64,000 nucleotides of DNA from Parapedobacter sp042666505 (GTDB lineage: Bacteria > Bacteroidota > Bacteroidia > Sphingobacteriales > Sphingobacteriaceae): contig NZ_JBHTDN010000009.1 of NCBI RefSeq assembly GCF_042666505.1, positions 69,921 through 133,920 of the forward strand, in the 5' to 3' direction. This document shows, in pieces, positions 8,280 through 16,920 of the stretch. Below the pieces are notes generated by a model. That model was not told the DNA's origin, ran no database searches, and saw only the letters and a list, made by a program, of their open reading frames with translations. Position numbers and translations under genes: made by a program. Positions within the stretch are counted from its first letter, which is position 1, and each line of letters starts with the position of its first letter.

Positions 8280-8975
8280 CTACAATAAGCCTATCCCGAA
8301 GCGTCTGCGCAGTTCGTCCTTAAATTGCTTACCTACCGGTACTTCTCCGAGATTTCCTTTCAGGATCAATTTTTCGGCCGCAATGGATTTCACAAAGGCG
8401 AGGTTAACGATGTACGACTTATGTACCTGCAGAAAACGGTCGGCCGGAAGGTCCGCAGCCACGCTGCCCAATGTACGCCAAAGGGTGTAGGTCCTTTCGG
8501 TCGTCTCAATGGAAACATAGTCCTTATTCCCTTTTACAAAACAAATGGCGGCATGTTCCAGGATAACGTGCAGATTCCGGTCCTTTACCACGAAGTAGGG
8601 AGTGTTTTGCTTCGATCCATGCTTATGCTCCAAAAACAACTTCGCCTTATTCACCGCTTTGATAAAACGCGCGAGGTCGAATGGTTTGACCACAAAATCC
8701 AATACATCCAGTTCATAACTCTCGGCGGCATGTTCCGGATTACCCGTAACGAAGATGAAAGCCGGTGGATTGCTTAGGCTTCTGAAAAACGATATACCAT
8801 CCATCTCCGGCATGCGGATATCTGAGAAAATGATATCTACCGGCTCGGTAAGCGTCATGAGAGCCAAGGGATTTTCGTAACAACCCAGTAATTTCAGAAA
8901 GGGCACCTTGGCCACATATTCCGCGAGCGCGTCACGCGCAATGGCCTCATCGTCGATAATTACACACGTATACAT
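8280..8975 (-). CDS. LytTR-family response regulator
   Basis: 231 aa starting MYTCVIIDDEAIARDAL. The receiver domain (1-120) has the acidic pair DD, the phosphoacceptor in DIIFSDIRMPEMDG, Thr in FVTGNPEHA and Lys in FVVKPFDL. A LytTR DNA-binding domain occupies about 135-231 (FVKGNKDYVSIETTERTYTL, DRFLQVHKSYIVNL). The ATG at 8975 leaves an 8-bp gap to the upstream kinase gene, so both are one operon. The target promoters are not known. Confidence 0.92.
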   Translation of the reverse strand: MYTCVIIDDEAIARDALAEYVAKVPFLKLLGCYENPLALMTLTEPVDIIFSDIRMPEMDGISFFRSLSNPPAFIFVTGNPEHAAESYELDVLDFVVKPFDLARFIKAVNKAKLFLEHKHGSKQNTPYFVVKDRNLHVILEHAAICFVKGNKDYVSIETTERTYTLWRTLGSVAADLPADRFLQVHKSYIVNLAFVKSIAAEKLILKGNLGEVPVGKQFKDELRRRFGIGLL

Positions 8976-8983
8976 AACCTTCG

Positions 8984-10153
8984 CTACAGTTGGATCTCCA
9001 ACGAAATACAATAATCCGATTCGGTTTCACGCACCTGGAGGGAATGACGGTCCGCATAATGGAGCTTCAACCGCTTACGGACATTTTCCATGCCTACGCC
9101 GCCCACCTCGGACGGTTTGATAGCCCGGTTTATCCCGTTGCCTACCTTGAAATAAAGCACTCCATCCCGAACCGTCAGTTCAATGCGAACCCAGGCATCT
9201 TTACGGCTCTGTTCCGGGCCGTGCTTAAAGGCATTTTCGACAAAAGGGATCAGCAGAAGCGGAACAATACGGTACGGCTCATCTATTTCGTCGGTTAAAA
9301 GTTCAATCCGGACATTATCGTTGTACCGCATACGGGCCAACGCTACGTAATCGTCAATGAACCGCACCTCTTTGTCAAGAAGCAGTTTCTCGTCCCTGGC
9401 TTCATACAGCAGGTATCGCATCATTCCGGATAACCGATAAATCGTATCCGACGCCCTGGGATCACCTTTTTCAGACATCCGATAAATGCTATTCAACGTA
9501 TTGAACAAAAAATGCGGAGATACCTGGGATTTGAGAAAGTTCAATTCCATCGCGAGGTGATCCCGTTCCAACCGCGCCTTCTCGTTGGATTGATCTACGT
9601 AAGACTTGACGAGTTTCGGACCGACGGTTAAGGTAACGATAAAAATGTAGTCCAGCAACAATGCCGCCGTTTTACGGAACGTGAACAATCCGAAGTACCC
9701 CTTGTCCAACACCAAATTCAGGTAGGCATCAAAAAACGTATCTCCTCTTTCGAAATCATGCTGTACAATATAGCATACCAGGTAGGTCATGGACACCCAC
9801 CAAACATAACCCAAGATATAGAAACCGATAACCCGATAGATATTGCCGACCTGCACCCCTTTGGCTATCAACCACGACACGGTATAAAAAAGCGTCATGG
9901 TGACCGCGATTTCCTTGACCACAAAAATCCATACGTAATCACCTCCGAGACGCCGGTAGGTAAGGTATGCCAATACCGAAATAATCGCCCAGAACACCAC
10001 ATGCAAAAGCAGCCTTTTGATTTTTTTGTACGGACCGATATGCAGATCGTTGTTTTTCAATGGAATGCAATCCCTAAATGTTTGTCGTGTTTTAGGAGCA
10101 AGTGTACTGAATCTCGTCCTAAACCACAACACCCTGTTATCCGTTAACCGCAT
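8984..10153 (-). CDS. LytS/YehU-type sensor histidine kinase
   Basis: Up to 389 aa. Four to six membrane segments cover about residues 45-200. A coiled linker follows, then the His_kinase domain with the phosphoacceptor in QVSPHFLFNTLNSIYRM, an N-box region LLLIPFVENAFKHG, and a C-terminal GVGMENVRKRLKLHY. Partner of the LytTR regulator immediately downstream. The ATG at 10153 adds about 33 residues unlike other kinases; a TTG that would give M-KNNDLHIGPYKK is an alternative start, so the 5' end is uncertain. Confidence 0.88.
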   Translation of the reverse strand: MRLTDNRVLWFRTRFSTLAPKTRQTFRDCIPLKNNDLHIGPYKKIKRLLLHVVFWAIISVLAYLTYRRLGGDYVWIFVVKEIAVTMTLFYTVSWLIAKGVQVGNIYRVIGFYILGYVWWVSMTYLVCYIVQHDFERGDTFFDAYLNLVLDKGYFGLFTFRKTAALLLDYIFIVTLTVGPKLVKSYVDQSNEKARLERDHLAMELNFLKSQVSPHFLFNTLNSIYRMSEKGDPRASDTIYRLSGMMRYLLYEARDEKLLLDKEVRFIDDYVALARMRYNDNVRIELLTDEIDEPYRIVPLLLIPFVENAFKHGPEQSRKDAWVRIELTVRDGVLYFKVGNGINRAIKPSEVGGVGMENVRKRLKLHYADRHSLQVRETESDYCISLEIQL

Positions 10154-10328
10154 TTATGCAGATTTTTGATCGCCGGTTCATGGCCAGGTGATTTCCGCGT
10201 GAGGATATGCAACCTCACCGCGATCAGAGGCCCGCTTTTTCGGATCAAGGATTTTGTACGGCAAATTCCGCCGACGGACCGGGGATAATCCGATGATAAC
10301 TTCACGTTCCATCTACCAAAGATAGCTT

Positions 10329-10358
10329 TTGCTGCCTGAGAAAAAAGAAGTACCTTTG
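10329..10358 (+). promoter_or_regulatory. Promoter of mtaB
   Basis: TTG at 10329-10331, 19 nt spacer, then TACCTTTG at 10351-10358. This is an exact Bacteroidota-type sigma-A promoter (TTG-N17-23-TAnnTTTG). The gene's ATG follows after 10 nt. Confidence 0.65.
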
Positions 10359-10368
10359 CGCTTTGAAA

Positions 10369-11688
10369 ATGAGCAGGAAAGTCGCTTTTTATACCTTGGG
10401 ATGTAAGCTGAATTTTTCGGAGACATCTTCCATTGGCCGCATTTTTCAACAAGCGGGATACGAGGCTACCCCGTTTAATAGCCGGGCGGATGTCTATGTG
10501 ATCAACACCTGTTCCGTTACGGAAAATGCCGACCGTAAATGCCGCAAGGTCGTAAAGGAAGCCTTGAACCATTCGCCCGGTGCATATATTGTCGTCGTGG
10601 GCTGCTATGCCCAGCTGAAACCCCGCGAAATCACGGAGATACCGGGTGTGGATATGGTGCTTGGTGCGGCCGAAAAATTTAATATCATTGAGCATATCAA
10701 TGATTTAACCAAGCAACCGAAAGCGATTGTTTATAATGCACCGATTGCAGAAACCCATCAGTTTGTGCCGGCCTTTTCAATCGGCGACCGAACCCGCACG
10801 TTTTTGAAAGTCCAGGATGGTTGCGATTATTCGTGCACATTTTGTACGATTCCTCTGGCCAGGGGCGCAAGCCGCAGTGGAACCATTGCCGATCTGGTGA
10901 AACAAGCAGAAGACATTGCCGCATCCGGCGTACGGGAAATCGTGCTCACGGGGGTAAACATCGGCGACTTCGGAATCCGCAATGGCAACCGTGAAGATCG
11001 CTTCTTCGATTTGGTAAAGGCACTGGACCGCGTGGAAGGAATCGACCGCTTCCGCATTTCATCCATCGAACCGAATCTGCTCAGCGATGAAATTATTGAA
11101 TTTGTAGCCGGTTCAGAACGGTTTGTCCCTCATTTTCATATTCCACTGCAATCCGGATCAAATAAAGTCCTTGGACTGATGCGCAGGCGCTATAAACGCG
11201 AGCTGTATGCCGGCCGGGTCGCACGGATCAAGGAGTTGATGCCCAACTGCTGCATCGGCGTGGATGTGATTGTGGGTTTCCCCGGCGAAACGCGGGAAGA
11301 TTTTTTGGACACCTATGAGTTCCTCAACGGTCTCGATATTTCCTACCTGCACGTATTCACTTATTCGGAGCGTGAAAACACCATCGCGGCGCAGATGGAA
11401 GGTGCGGTGCCGGGCGCGCAGCGTGGGGAACGTAGCAAAATGCTGCACATCCTCTCCGACAAAAAACGCCGGGCGTTTTATGAATCCCAATTGGGGAAGG
11501 AAGAGGCGGTATTATTTGAAGGCGATGTCAAAGACGGCTATATGCACGGCTTTACCCGCAATTATGTAAAGGTGCGTACACCCTACGATCCGTTGCTCGT
11601 CAATGAAGTGGTAGCCGTGAAGCTCGCAAAAATTACGGAAAGCGGCGAAGTGGAAGCTACGGAAATCCCTGAATTGCTATCGCATTAA
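10369..11688 (+). CDS. mtaB: tRNA t6A37 methylthiotransferase MtaB
   Basis: 439 aa radical-SAM methylthiotransferase that converts t6A37 to ms2t6A in ANN-decoding tRNAs. The N-terminal UPF0004 domain has the auxiliary-cluster cysteines C12, C48 and C79. The radical SAM motif is CDYSCTFC (C152, C156, C159). A TRAM-like RNA-binding tail follows (VLFEGDVKDGYMHGFTRNYV). The ATG at 10369 gives the canonical MSRKVAFYTLGCKLN start. Monocistronic, with its own promoter. Confidence 0.94.
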   Translation: MSRKVAFYTLGCKLNFSETSSIGRIFQQAGYEATPFNSRADVYVINTCSVTENADRKCRKVVKEALNHSPGAYIVVVGCYAQLKPREITEIPGVDMVLGAAEKFNIIEHINDLTKQPKAIVYNAPIAETHQFVPAFSIGDRTRTFLKVQDGCDYSCTFCTIPLARGASRSGTIADLVKQAEDIAASGVREIVLTGVNIGDFGIRNGNREDRFFDLVKALDRVEGIDRFRISSIEPNLLSDEIIEFVAGSERFVPHFHIPLQSGSNKVLGLMRRRYKRELYAGRVARIKELMPNCCIGVDVIVGFPGETREDFLDTYEFLNGLDISYLHVFTYSERENTIAAQMEGAVPGAQRGERSKMLHILSDKKRRAFYESQLGKEEAVLFEGDVKDGYMHGFTRNYVKVRTPYDPLLVNEVVAVKLAKITESGEVEATEIPELLSH

Positions 11689-11733
11689 TAAAGAGGCTAC
11701 CATCGTTTAACCCAAGATCGTTCGTATCGGAGG

Positions 11734-12723
11734 TCAATTCTGCGCTTCCGCTTCCTTCTCTGCCTGTTTCCGCTGCTTCCGGAAAAAACCCCTGAATAGA
11801 AAATTGTGCTGCAACGCCTCCATGTTCTGATCCAGCTTTTCGGTGCTTTGTTCCAGATTCAACAACGTTTGTTTGATGGTTTCAGCCGACTCCGGATCGT
11901 TGAGCAGCACACCTGCCACGTTATCTTTTTCGTCCAATTTGCTGGCTGTTTGGTTTAAATTAGTTACCAACGCCGATGCCGTTTGAGTAATGCCCTGTAA
12001 TTGCGCGACAGCCGACTGCAGATTGCCATAAACCACCGTATCTGTAAGCAGGTCATTGATCAGCGTGCCTTCTGTATTCAATTTACCCGTCAATTGGTTT
12101 AACGCTTGCGACGCCGCCGCAGTATTTGACGCGGTTCTGTCTAAGTTAGCAATCATTTGCCTAATATGGATCGCCATCAACGAGTCTGTCAGAACAGCCC
12201 CTACCGCGCCTTCGCCCCGAGCAATACGGGCACTCAGCTCGCTGAAATTCTTGGTGATTATCGCTAGATTCTCGTTATTCACCTGCAAAGTAGACAGCAT
12301 GGCGTCCAATCCTCCTTCCTCAGCACTTTGTAACACATCGCCTTCCTCGATAGGTGGCGCATCGCTGCTGCCACCTTCAATGACGATCAGCTTGTTTCCG
12401 ATAAAACTCTCCGATCCGATTTTGGCAACCGCGTCCTTTCGGATGTATTCATGCGATTTCTCTTCGATGGCCATGACGATCTCTACCTGCTTAAGGTTCT
12501 TGAATGTGATGCTTTTGATCGTTCCGATTTTCACACCCGAAAACCAAACATTATTGCCAGCTTTGAGGCCGCTCACGTCATTGAATACGGTGGATACGCG
12601 TACGTTTTTGGAAAAACGGTTCTGCTGGCCGCCAAGCACCAAAATACCTGCCACCAAAATAACCAACCCCACCAGTACAAACAACCCTACGATAATTGAA
12701 CGTTTATTTTCTGTAGCACTCAT
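11734..12723 (-). CDS. MCE/MlaD-domain lipid-binding protein of an Mla-type transporter
   Basis: 329 aa. One N-terminal membrane anchor (SIIVGLFVLVGLVILVAGIL) is followed by an MCE domain at about 35-120 (VRVSTVFNDVSGLKAGNNVWFSG, IGSESFIGNKLIVIEGG). A long helical coiled-coil tail reaches to residue 329 and ends very polar. It is the third gene after the permease and ATPase genes, with 3-bp spacings. In the Mla family this part holds phospholipids in the periplasm between the inner-membrane complex and the outer membrane. Confidence 0.9.
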   Translation of the reverse strand: MSATENKRSIIVGLFVLVGLVILVAGILVLGGQQNRFSKNVRVSTVFNDVSGLKAGNNVWFSGVKIGTIKSITFKNLKQVEIVMAIEEKSHEYIRKDAVAKIGSESFIGNKLIVIEGGSSDAPPIEEGDVLQSAEEGGLDAMLSTLQVNNENLAIITKNFSELSARIARGEGAVGAVLTDSLMAIHIRQMIANLDRTASNTAAASQALNQLTGKLNTEGTLINDLLTDTVVYGNLQSAVAQLQGITQTASALVTNLNQTASKLDEKDNVAGVLLNDPESAETIKQTLLNLEQSTEKLDQNMEALQHNFLFRGFFRKQRKQAEKEAEAQN

Positions 12724-12726
12724 AGA

Positions 12727-13500
12727 TCATTTGATAAAATTATAGTCATAAAACGGTTTGACCCGGTTATCGTCCGTGTCAAAAATCTGGTCAAAATTAC
12801 CTTCACGTTCAAATTTACCGTCAAGCAGCATCACGATCCGGTCGCCCACACTCTTTGCACACGCCAGATCATGCGTGATGATAATCGACGAGGTCCTGTA
12901 TTTTTCCTGCACCTCGTTGATCAATCCATTGATCTCAATGCAAGTAATGGGATCGAGTCCAGCGGTTGGTTCGTCGTATAGCATGATTTCTGGACGAAGT
13001 ATCAGCGTACGTGCTATCCCGATCCGCTTGCGCTGACCGCCGGACAGCTCCGAGGGCATTTGGTTGATCGCCTGTAAGAGTCCCACCGCATCCAGCACAT
13101 CTTCCACTTCGTGGTTAATTTCTGAGCGCGAAAGATGACGTTTATTACGTACCAGTGGAAACTCCAGATTCTCGCGCACGGTCATGCTGTCATACAACGC
13201 ACTGTTCTGAAATGAAAAACCTATTTTCAGCCGGAGTTGCTGCAATTCCTTTTCAGTTAGTTCATCCAAGTGTTCACCCAGCACTTCAATGGTTCCTGAA
13301 TCGGGTTTTAACAATCCGGATATCAATTTGATCAGTACCGATTTCCCCGTACCCGATCGTCCCAGAACGACCAGGTTCTCTCCTTTATACAATTCAAGAT
13401 TCACTCCACGCAACACATGCAGATCGCCAAATGACTTGCTTACATCCCGCACGTCTATCACCTGTGTGCTCTGATCAATATGTCCGTCTGCTTTCAACAT
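12727..13500 (-). CDS. ABC transporter ATPase, MlaF-like
   Basis: 257 aa ATP-binding protein. Walker A GRSGTGKS (about 49-56), Q-loop FSFQNSALYDSMTVRENL, signature LSGGQRKRIGIARTL, Walker B EIMLYDEPTAGLD and H-loop IIITHDLACAKSVGD are all intact. Flanked by MlaE-like permease and MCE genes in one operon with 3-bp gaps. Energises lipid transport by the complex. Confidence 0.93.
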   Translation of the reverse strand: MLKADGHIDQSTQVIDVRDVSKSFGDLHVLRGVNLELYKGENLVVLGRSGTGKSVLIKLISGLLKPDSGTIEVLGEHLDELTEKELQQLRLKIGFSFQNSALYDSMTVRENLEFPLVRNKRHLSRSEINHEVEDVLDAVGLLQAINQMPSELSGGQRKRIGIARTLILRPEIMLYDEPTAGLDPITCIEINGLINEVQEKYRTSSIIITHDLACAKSVGDRIVMLLDGKFEREGNFDQIFDTDDNRVKPFYDYNFIK

Positions 13501-13503
13501 GAC

Positions 13504-14265
13504 TTAAGCGCGCATTGCCTGAATAATTTGTACAATCAATATTTCTTCGATAAATATGAGGAACATCGACATAACGACCGCCCAATTAGCCGCCCTGCCC
13601 ACTCCCTCGGTTCCTTTGGATGAATTATAGCCTTGGTAGCAGCCTACAATGCCGATCGTAAAGCCAAAAACCACGGCCTTCAACACCAACGAAAATATAT
13701 CCAAATAAGTTACTGCTTCAAACACTTGATCGAAATAAACCGCGAAACTGGTGTTTTCATTTTGGTTTACGCTCAAAAAGGCACCGATTAAACCTACCCC
13801 TGCCGTGTAGAAAGAAAGGATGGGTATCGTAATTGTCGTAGCTAGCACTCTACTCACCACCAAAAATTTAAACGGATTGGTACCGGAAACCTCCATGGCA
13901 TCGATCTGCTCCGTCACCTTCATCGAGCCCAATTCGGCACCGATCTGTGAGCCCACTTTGCCCGATGCAATCAATGCGGTAACCAGCGGTGCCAGCGCGC
14001 GGATAATCGCGATGGATATCAGGGCGGGCAACCAAGAGGTGGCACCAAATTCAGCGAGCGACGGACGGGATTGGTTGGTGAACACAATGCCCGTAATGAA
14101 GCCCGTCAGCGAAATCAACGGCAGTGATTTCCATCCCACTTCGTAGCATTGCCGGATAATTTCCTTGAATTCGTAGGGAGGCATGAACACCTCCCGATAG
14201 AAACGCATAACAAACCGATGGATATTAGCTAATTCGATCAGTATGCGCTGTATCTTGTTTATCAT
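13504..14265 (-). CDS. ABC transporter permease, MlaE family
   Basis: 253 aa with five to six membrane helices. The MlaE signature is visible in the middle: LAPLVTALIASGKVGSQIGAELGSMKVTEQIDAMEVSGTNP, split over the permease coupling region. First gene of the three-gene Mla-type operon; the ATG at 14265 follows 'tatcttgtttat'. The complex probably maintains outer-membrane lipid asymmetry or imports lipids. No MlaA, B or C homolog is visible here, which is normal for Bacteroidota. Confidence 0.92.
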   Translation of the reverse strand: MINKIQRILIELANIHRFVMRFYREVFMPPYEFKEIIRQCYEVGWKSLPLISLTGFITGIVFTNQSRPSLAEFGATSWLPALISIAIIRALAPLVTALIASGKVGSQIGAELGSMKVTEQIDAMEVSGTNPFKFLVVSRVLATTITIPILSFYTAGVGLIGAFLSVNQNENTSFAVYFDQVFEAVTYLDIFSLVLKAVVFGFTIGIVGCYQGYNSSKGTEGVGRAANWAVVMSMFLIFIEEILIVQIIQAMRA

Positions 14266-14573
14266 CGGGGATTTCAGCAGTTAAGGCTACAAAAATAGAA
14301 GATTAATTTTAATCTGTATCGTTTATTTGTCATTCAAACCCGTCGCGCAGGCAACCGTCCGTTATTCCGGGCCCTCCCGCAACAGTGAGCCGTTCCCGGA
14401 GTCCAGGCAAATACCCTTGCCAATGCACTAGTAAACACCAATTTCGGCAAAATGTTCTTGGAAAACCAAACGTAACAAAAAGAAAGACGCTGCCACCCCG
14501 TTAAACCCTGGCCCCTGCTTTGCAGTCATACCCACAGAAACGAACAAGATTGTTAGATTTAAATCAACTTGTC
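14266..14573. other. Intergenic region without recognisable gene
   Basis: About 300 bp between the divergent Mla operon and the DUF6600 gene. The left part is AT-rich and likely holds the Mla promoter. The remainder shows no gene or strong hairpin. Confidence 0.3.
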
Positions 14574-16055
14574 ATGAAAACGTTAAAAAGAACCGGACAA
14601 TTAGTGATAACTGCACTTACCTTCATGGTGATGGCAGCAACCGGCACCGTGAAGGCTCAACCCGGTATGAGCGTTTCATTTCAAATGTTCTACGACGAAC
14701 TTTCACCTTATGGGGAATGGATAGACGACCCCGAATATGGATATATTTGGCTTCCTGACGTAGATCGTGATTTCCAGCCCTATGCTTCCCGCGGCCATTG
14801 GGTAATGACCTCTTACGGCAATACCTGGGTTTCGGATTACGATTGGGGCTGGGCTCCGTTTCACTACGGACGTTGGACCTATTCCGACTATTACGGTTGG
14901 GCGTGGGTACCGGGCTATGAATGGGGACCTGCGTGGGTGAGCTGGCGCAGCGGCGGTGGTTATTATGGCTGGGCACCGCTCGGCCCCCGGATGAGCATCT
15001 CCATCAATATGGGCATCCCTGCCGCACATTGGGTATTTGTGCCGCAACGTTACATCTGCAGCCCGCGGATCTACAGCTACTATGCACCGTATCGGAACCG
15101 TGTGAACATTTATAACCGTACGACGATTATCAACAACACCTATGTATACAACAACCGCACGTACGTAACCGGCCCACGGCACAGCGAGATCGAGCGTGTA
15201 ACACGCAGCCGGGTGGCCATTCGGGATATCAATAGCGCTTCCCGTCCCGGACGGGCATCGGTCAGTAGCCGCTCGGTAAGCTTATACCGTCCGGAAGTTG
15301 ACCGCAGCTCCCGCTCTTCGGCACGCCCTTCGCGGGTAGCCGACGCAGCGACCGTGCGGTCGGCCGGATCACGCAGCGCCAGTTCACGGACCGGCGGTCG
15401 CACGGAAGCCACCGATCCGAGGACTTCTTCCGCTACGCGCGGCACGGCCTCCAGGAATAACGCAGCCACACGCGGAGCGCAGTCAACCACCCGTGAGAAC
15501 GGCAATACTGCCCGGACATCCCGGACATCGGAAAACCGTTCCAAGGCCACTGCGCCGGCGCGGCAATCGGCCCCCGAGCGCACACGCACGGAATCACGTA
15601 CCCGCAGGGAGTCCGGCAACTCACCGGCACCCCGTGCTGAACGCAACCGTGCCAGCCGTCCGGAGGTAAACAGCAGCCGTTCGCAAACAAACGGCCGCGA
15701 AAACGTGACGCCACAACGCTCACGTGAACGGGTACAGCCTCAAGCGAGGGAGCGGGTACAGCCTCAAGCAAGGGAACGCGTACAACCCCAAGCAAGGGAA
15801 CGCGTACAACCTCAAGCCCGGGAGCGCAACCAGCCGGCAGCACGGGTACACACCGTATCATCGCGGTCGTCACGCGAGAATGTCAGGCCTTCGTCCTCCC
15901 AGACACAGCGCAGTACCTCCAGCCGTAACACCTCGGTGTCTTCACGTTCAACGTCGCGGCCAAGTGTATCGACAAGCCGCAGTTCCGAAAGAAGCAGCAG
16001 CGCCGTACGGGGCCGTTCGGATGAGCGGTCGGGGTCTTCCCGCGGCCGGGGATAA
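14574..16055 (+). CDS. Secreted DUF6600-type protein with Arg/Ser-rich tail
   Basis: 493 aa starting MKTLKRTGQLVITALTFMVM, with a signal peptide ending VKAQ. Residues about 30-200 are rich in Tyr and Trp with repeated W(A/V)P, YGWAW and GRW motifs, as in DUF6600/YXWGXW-type exported proteins of Bacteroidota. From residue 200 on the protein is low complexity, dominated by Arg, Ser, Ala and Thr, and includes four copies of an eight-residue repeat. The strongly basic tail suggests binding to an anionic partner such as polysaccharide or nucleic acid, but this is only inferred. An upstream in-frame ATG at 14520 was rejected because the signal peptide starts at 14574. Confidence 0.8.
   Translation: MKTLKRTGQLVITALTFMVMAATGTVKAQPGMSVSFQMFYDELSPYGEWIDDPEYGYIWLPDVDRDFQPYASRGHWVMTSYGNTWVSDYDWGWAPFHYGRWTYSDYYGWAWVPGYEWGPAWVSWRSGGGYYGWAPLGPRMSISINMGIPAAHWVFVPQRYICSPRIYSYYAPYRNRVNIYNRTTIINNTYVYNNRTYVTGPRHSEIERVTRSRVAIRDINSASRPGRASVSSRSVSLYRPEVDRSSRSSARPSRVADAATVRSAGSRSASSRTGGRTEATDPRTSSATRGTASRNNAATRGAQSTTRENGNTARTSRTSENRSKATAPARQSAPERTRTESRTRRESGNSPAPRAERNRASRPEVNSSRSQTNGRENVTPQRSRERVQPQARERVQPQARERVQPQARERVQPQARERNQPAARVHTVSSRSSRENVRPSSSQTQRSTSSRNTSVSSRSTSRPSVSTSRSSERSSSAVRGRSDERSGSSRGRG
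15723..15842 (+). repeat. 24-bp tandem repeat inside the DUF6600 gene
   Basis: Four full 24-bp units encode RERVQPQA repeats, followed by a degenerate fifth unit (RERNQPAA). The third positions vary between units, so the repeats are not brand new. Copy number could vary between strains without shifting the frame. Confidence 0.75.
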
Positions 16056-16082
16056 TTCCCGCTAGCGTAGACCAGCAATCGT

Positions 16083-16123
16083 AAAAAGAAGAAGCGGTCC
16101 GATCGGACTGCTTCTTCTTTTTT
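16083..16123. terminator. Strong intrinsic terminator
   Basis: AAAAAGAAGAAGC at 16083-16095, the self-complementary GTCCGATCGGAC, then GCTTCTTCTTTTTT. The stem is about 20 bp with one G-T wobble and ends in a T-run. It terminates the DUF6600 gene and, because it is symmetric with a leading A-run, could work in both directions. Confidence 0.85.
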
Positions 16124-16170
16124 CCATATATTTTTCTACTTTTGAAACCAGTAAAAACCATTTGTTAACC

Positions 16171-16920
16171 ATGGATAAAAGCAGACGCACCTTTATAGGA
16201 ACCACGTTAATGAGAGCCGCGATGGCGGTCAGCCTTCCCGAAATTGTCAAAGCCGCTGGGATCTCTTCGGCTCCGAAGATCCGCATTCAGGAAAACGACG
16301 TCGTCTTATTTCAAGGAGACTCCATCACAGACGCCGGGCGGGACAAAGAAAACAAAGCCCCCAATAACAGCCGTGCACTGGGAACCGGTTACGCGTTTTT
16401 GGCCGCCGCGAACCTTTTGAATACACATGCATCGAAGCAATTGACGATCTATAACCGCGGGATCAGCGGAAATAAGGTCTACCAGCTGGCCGACCGCTGG
16501 GAAGAAGATTGTTTGGCTCTCAAACCCAATGTACTCAGCATCCTCATCGGTGTAAACGACTTCTGGCATAAATTTGACGGAAAATATGACGGGACCATAC
16601 AAGTGTACCGCGACGATTACCGCAAACTGATCGATCGAACGCTGACCGCACTTCCCGGAGTCAAACTCGTCATCGGCGAGCCCTTTGCCGTCAATAACGT
16701 GAAAGCGGTGACCGACGCCTGGTATCCGGATTTTGACGAATACCGCCGGGCGGCAAGGGAAATCGCCACGGAATATGGAGCAGCATTTATCCCCTATCAA
16801 CGGGTATTCGATGAAGCAGCGAAAGTGGCAGCTCCCTCCTATTGGACCGGCGACGGTGTGCATGCGTCCTTAGCCGGGGCGCAATTGATGGCTGAAGCTT
16901 GGCTAGCAGCGGTGAAGTGA
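16171..16920 (+). CDS. Exported SGNH/GDSL hydrolase
   Basis: 249 aa. The N-terminus MDKSRRTFIGTTLMRAAMAV holds a twin-arginine motif (SRRTFIG), so Tat export is likely. Block I is VLFQGDSITDAGR with the nucleophilic Ser, block II has the Gly in NRGISGNKV, block III is IGVNDFW with the Asn, and block V is DGVHAS with the Asp-His pair. Such enzymes are esterases or lipases, often acting on acetylated glycans; the substrate is not evident. It overlaps the next gene by 1 bp (TGATG), so translation is probably coupled. Confidence 0.87.
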   Translation: MDKSRRTFIGTTLMRAAMAVSLPEIVKAAGISSAPKIRIQENDVVLFQGDSITDAGRDKENKAPNNSRALGTGYAFLAAANLLNTHASKQLTIYNRGISGNKVYQLADRWEEDCLALKPNVLSILIGVNDFWHKFDGKYDGTIQVYRDDYRKLIDRTLTALPGVKLVIGEPFAVNNVKAVTDAWYPDFDEYRRAAREIATEYGAAFIPYQRVFDEAAKVAAPSYWTGDGVHASLAGAQLMAEAWLAAVK

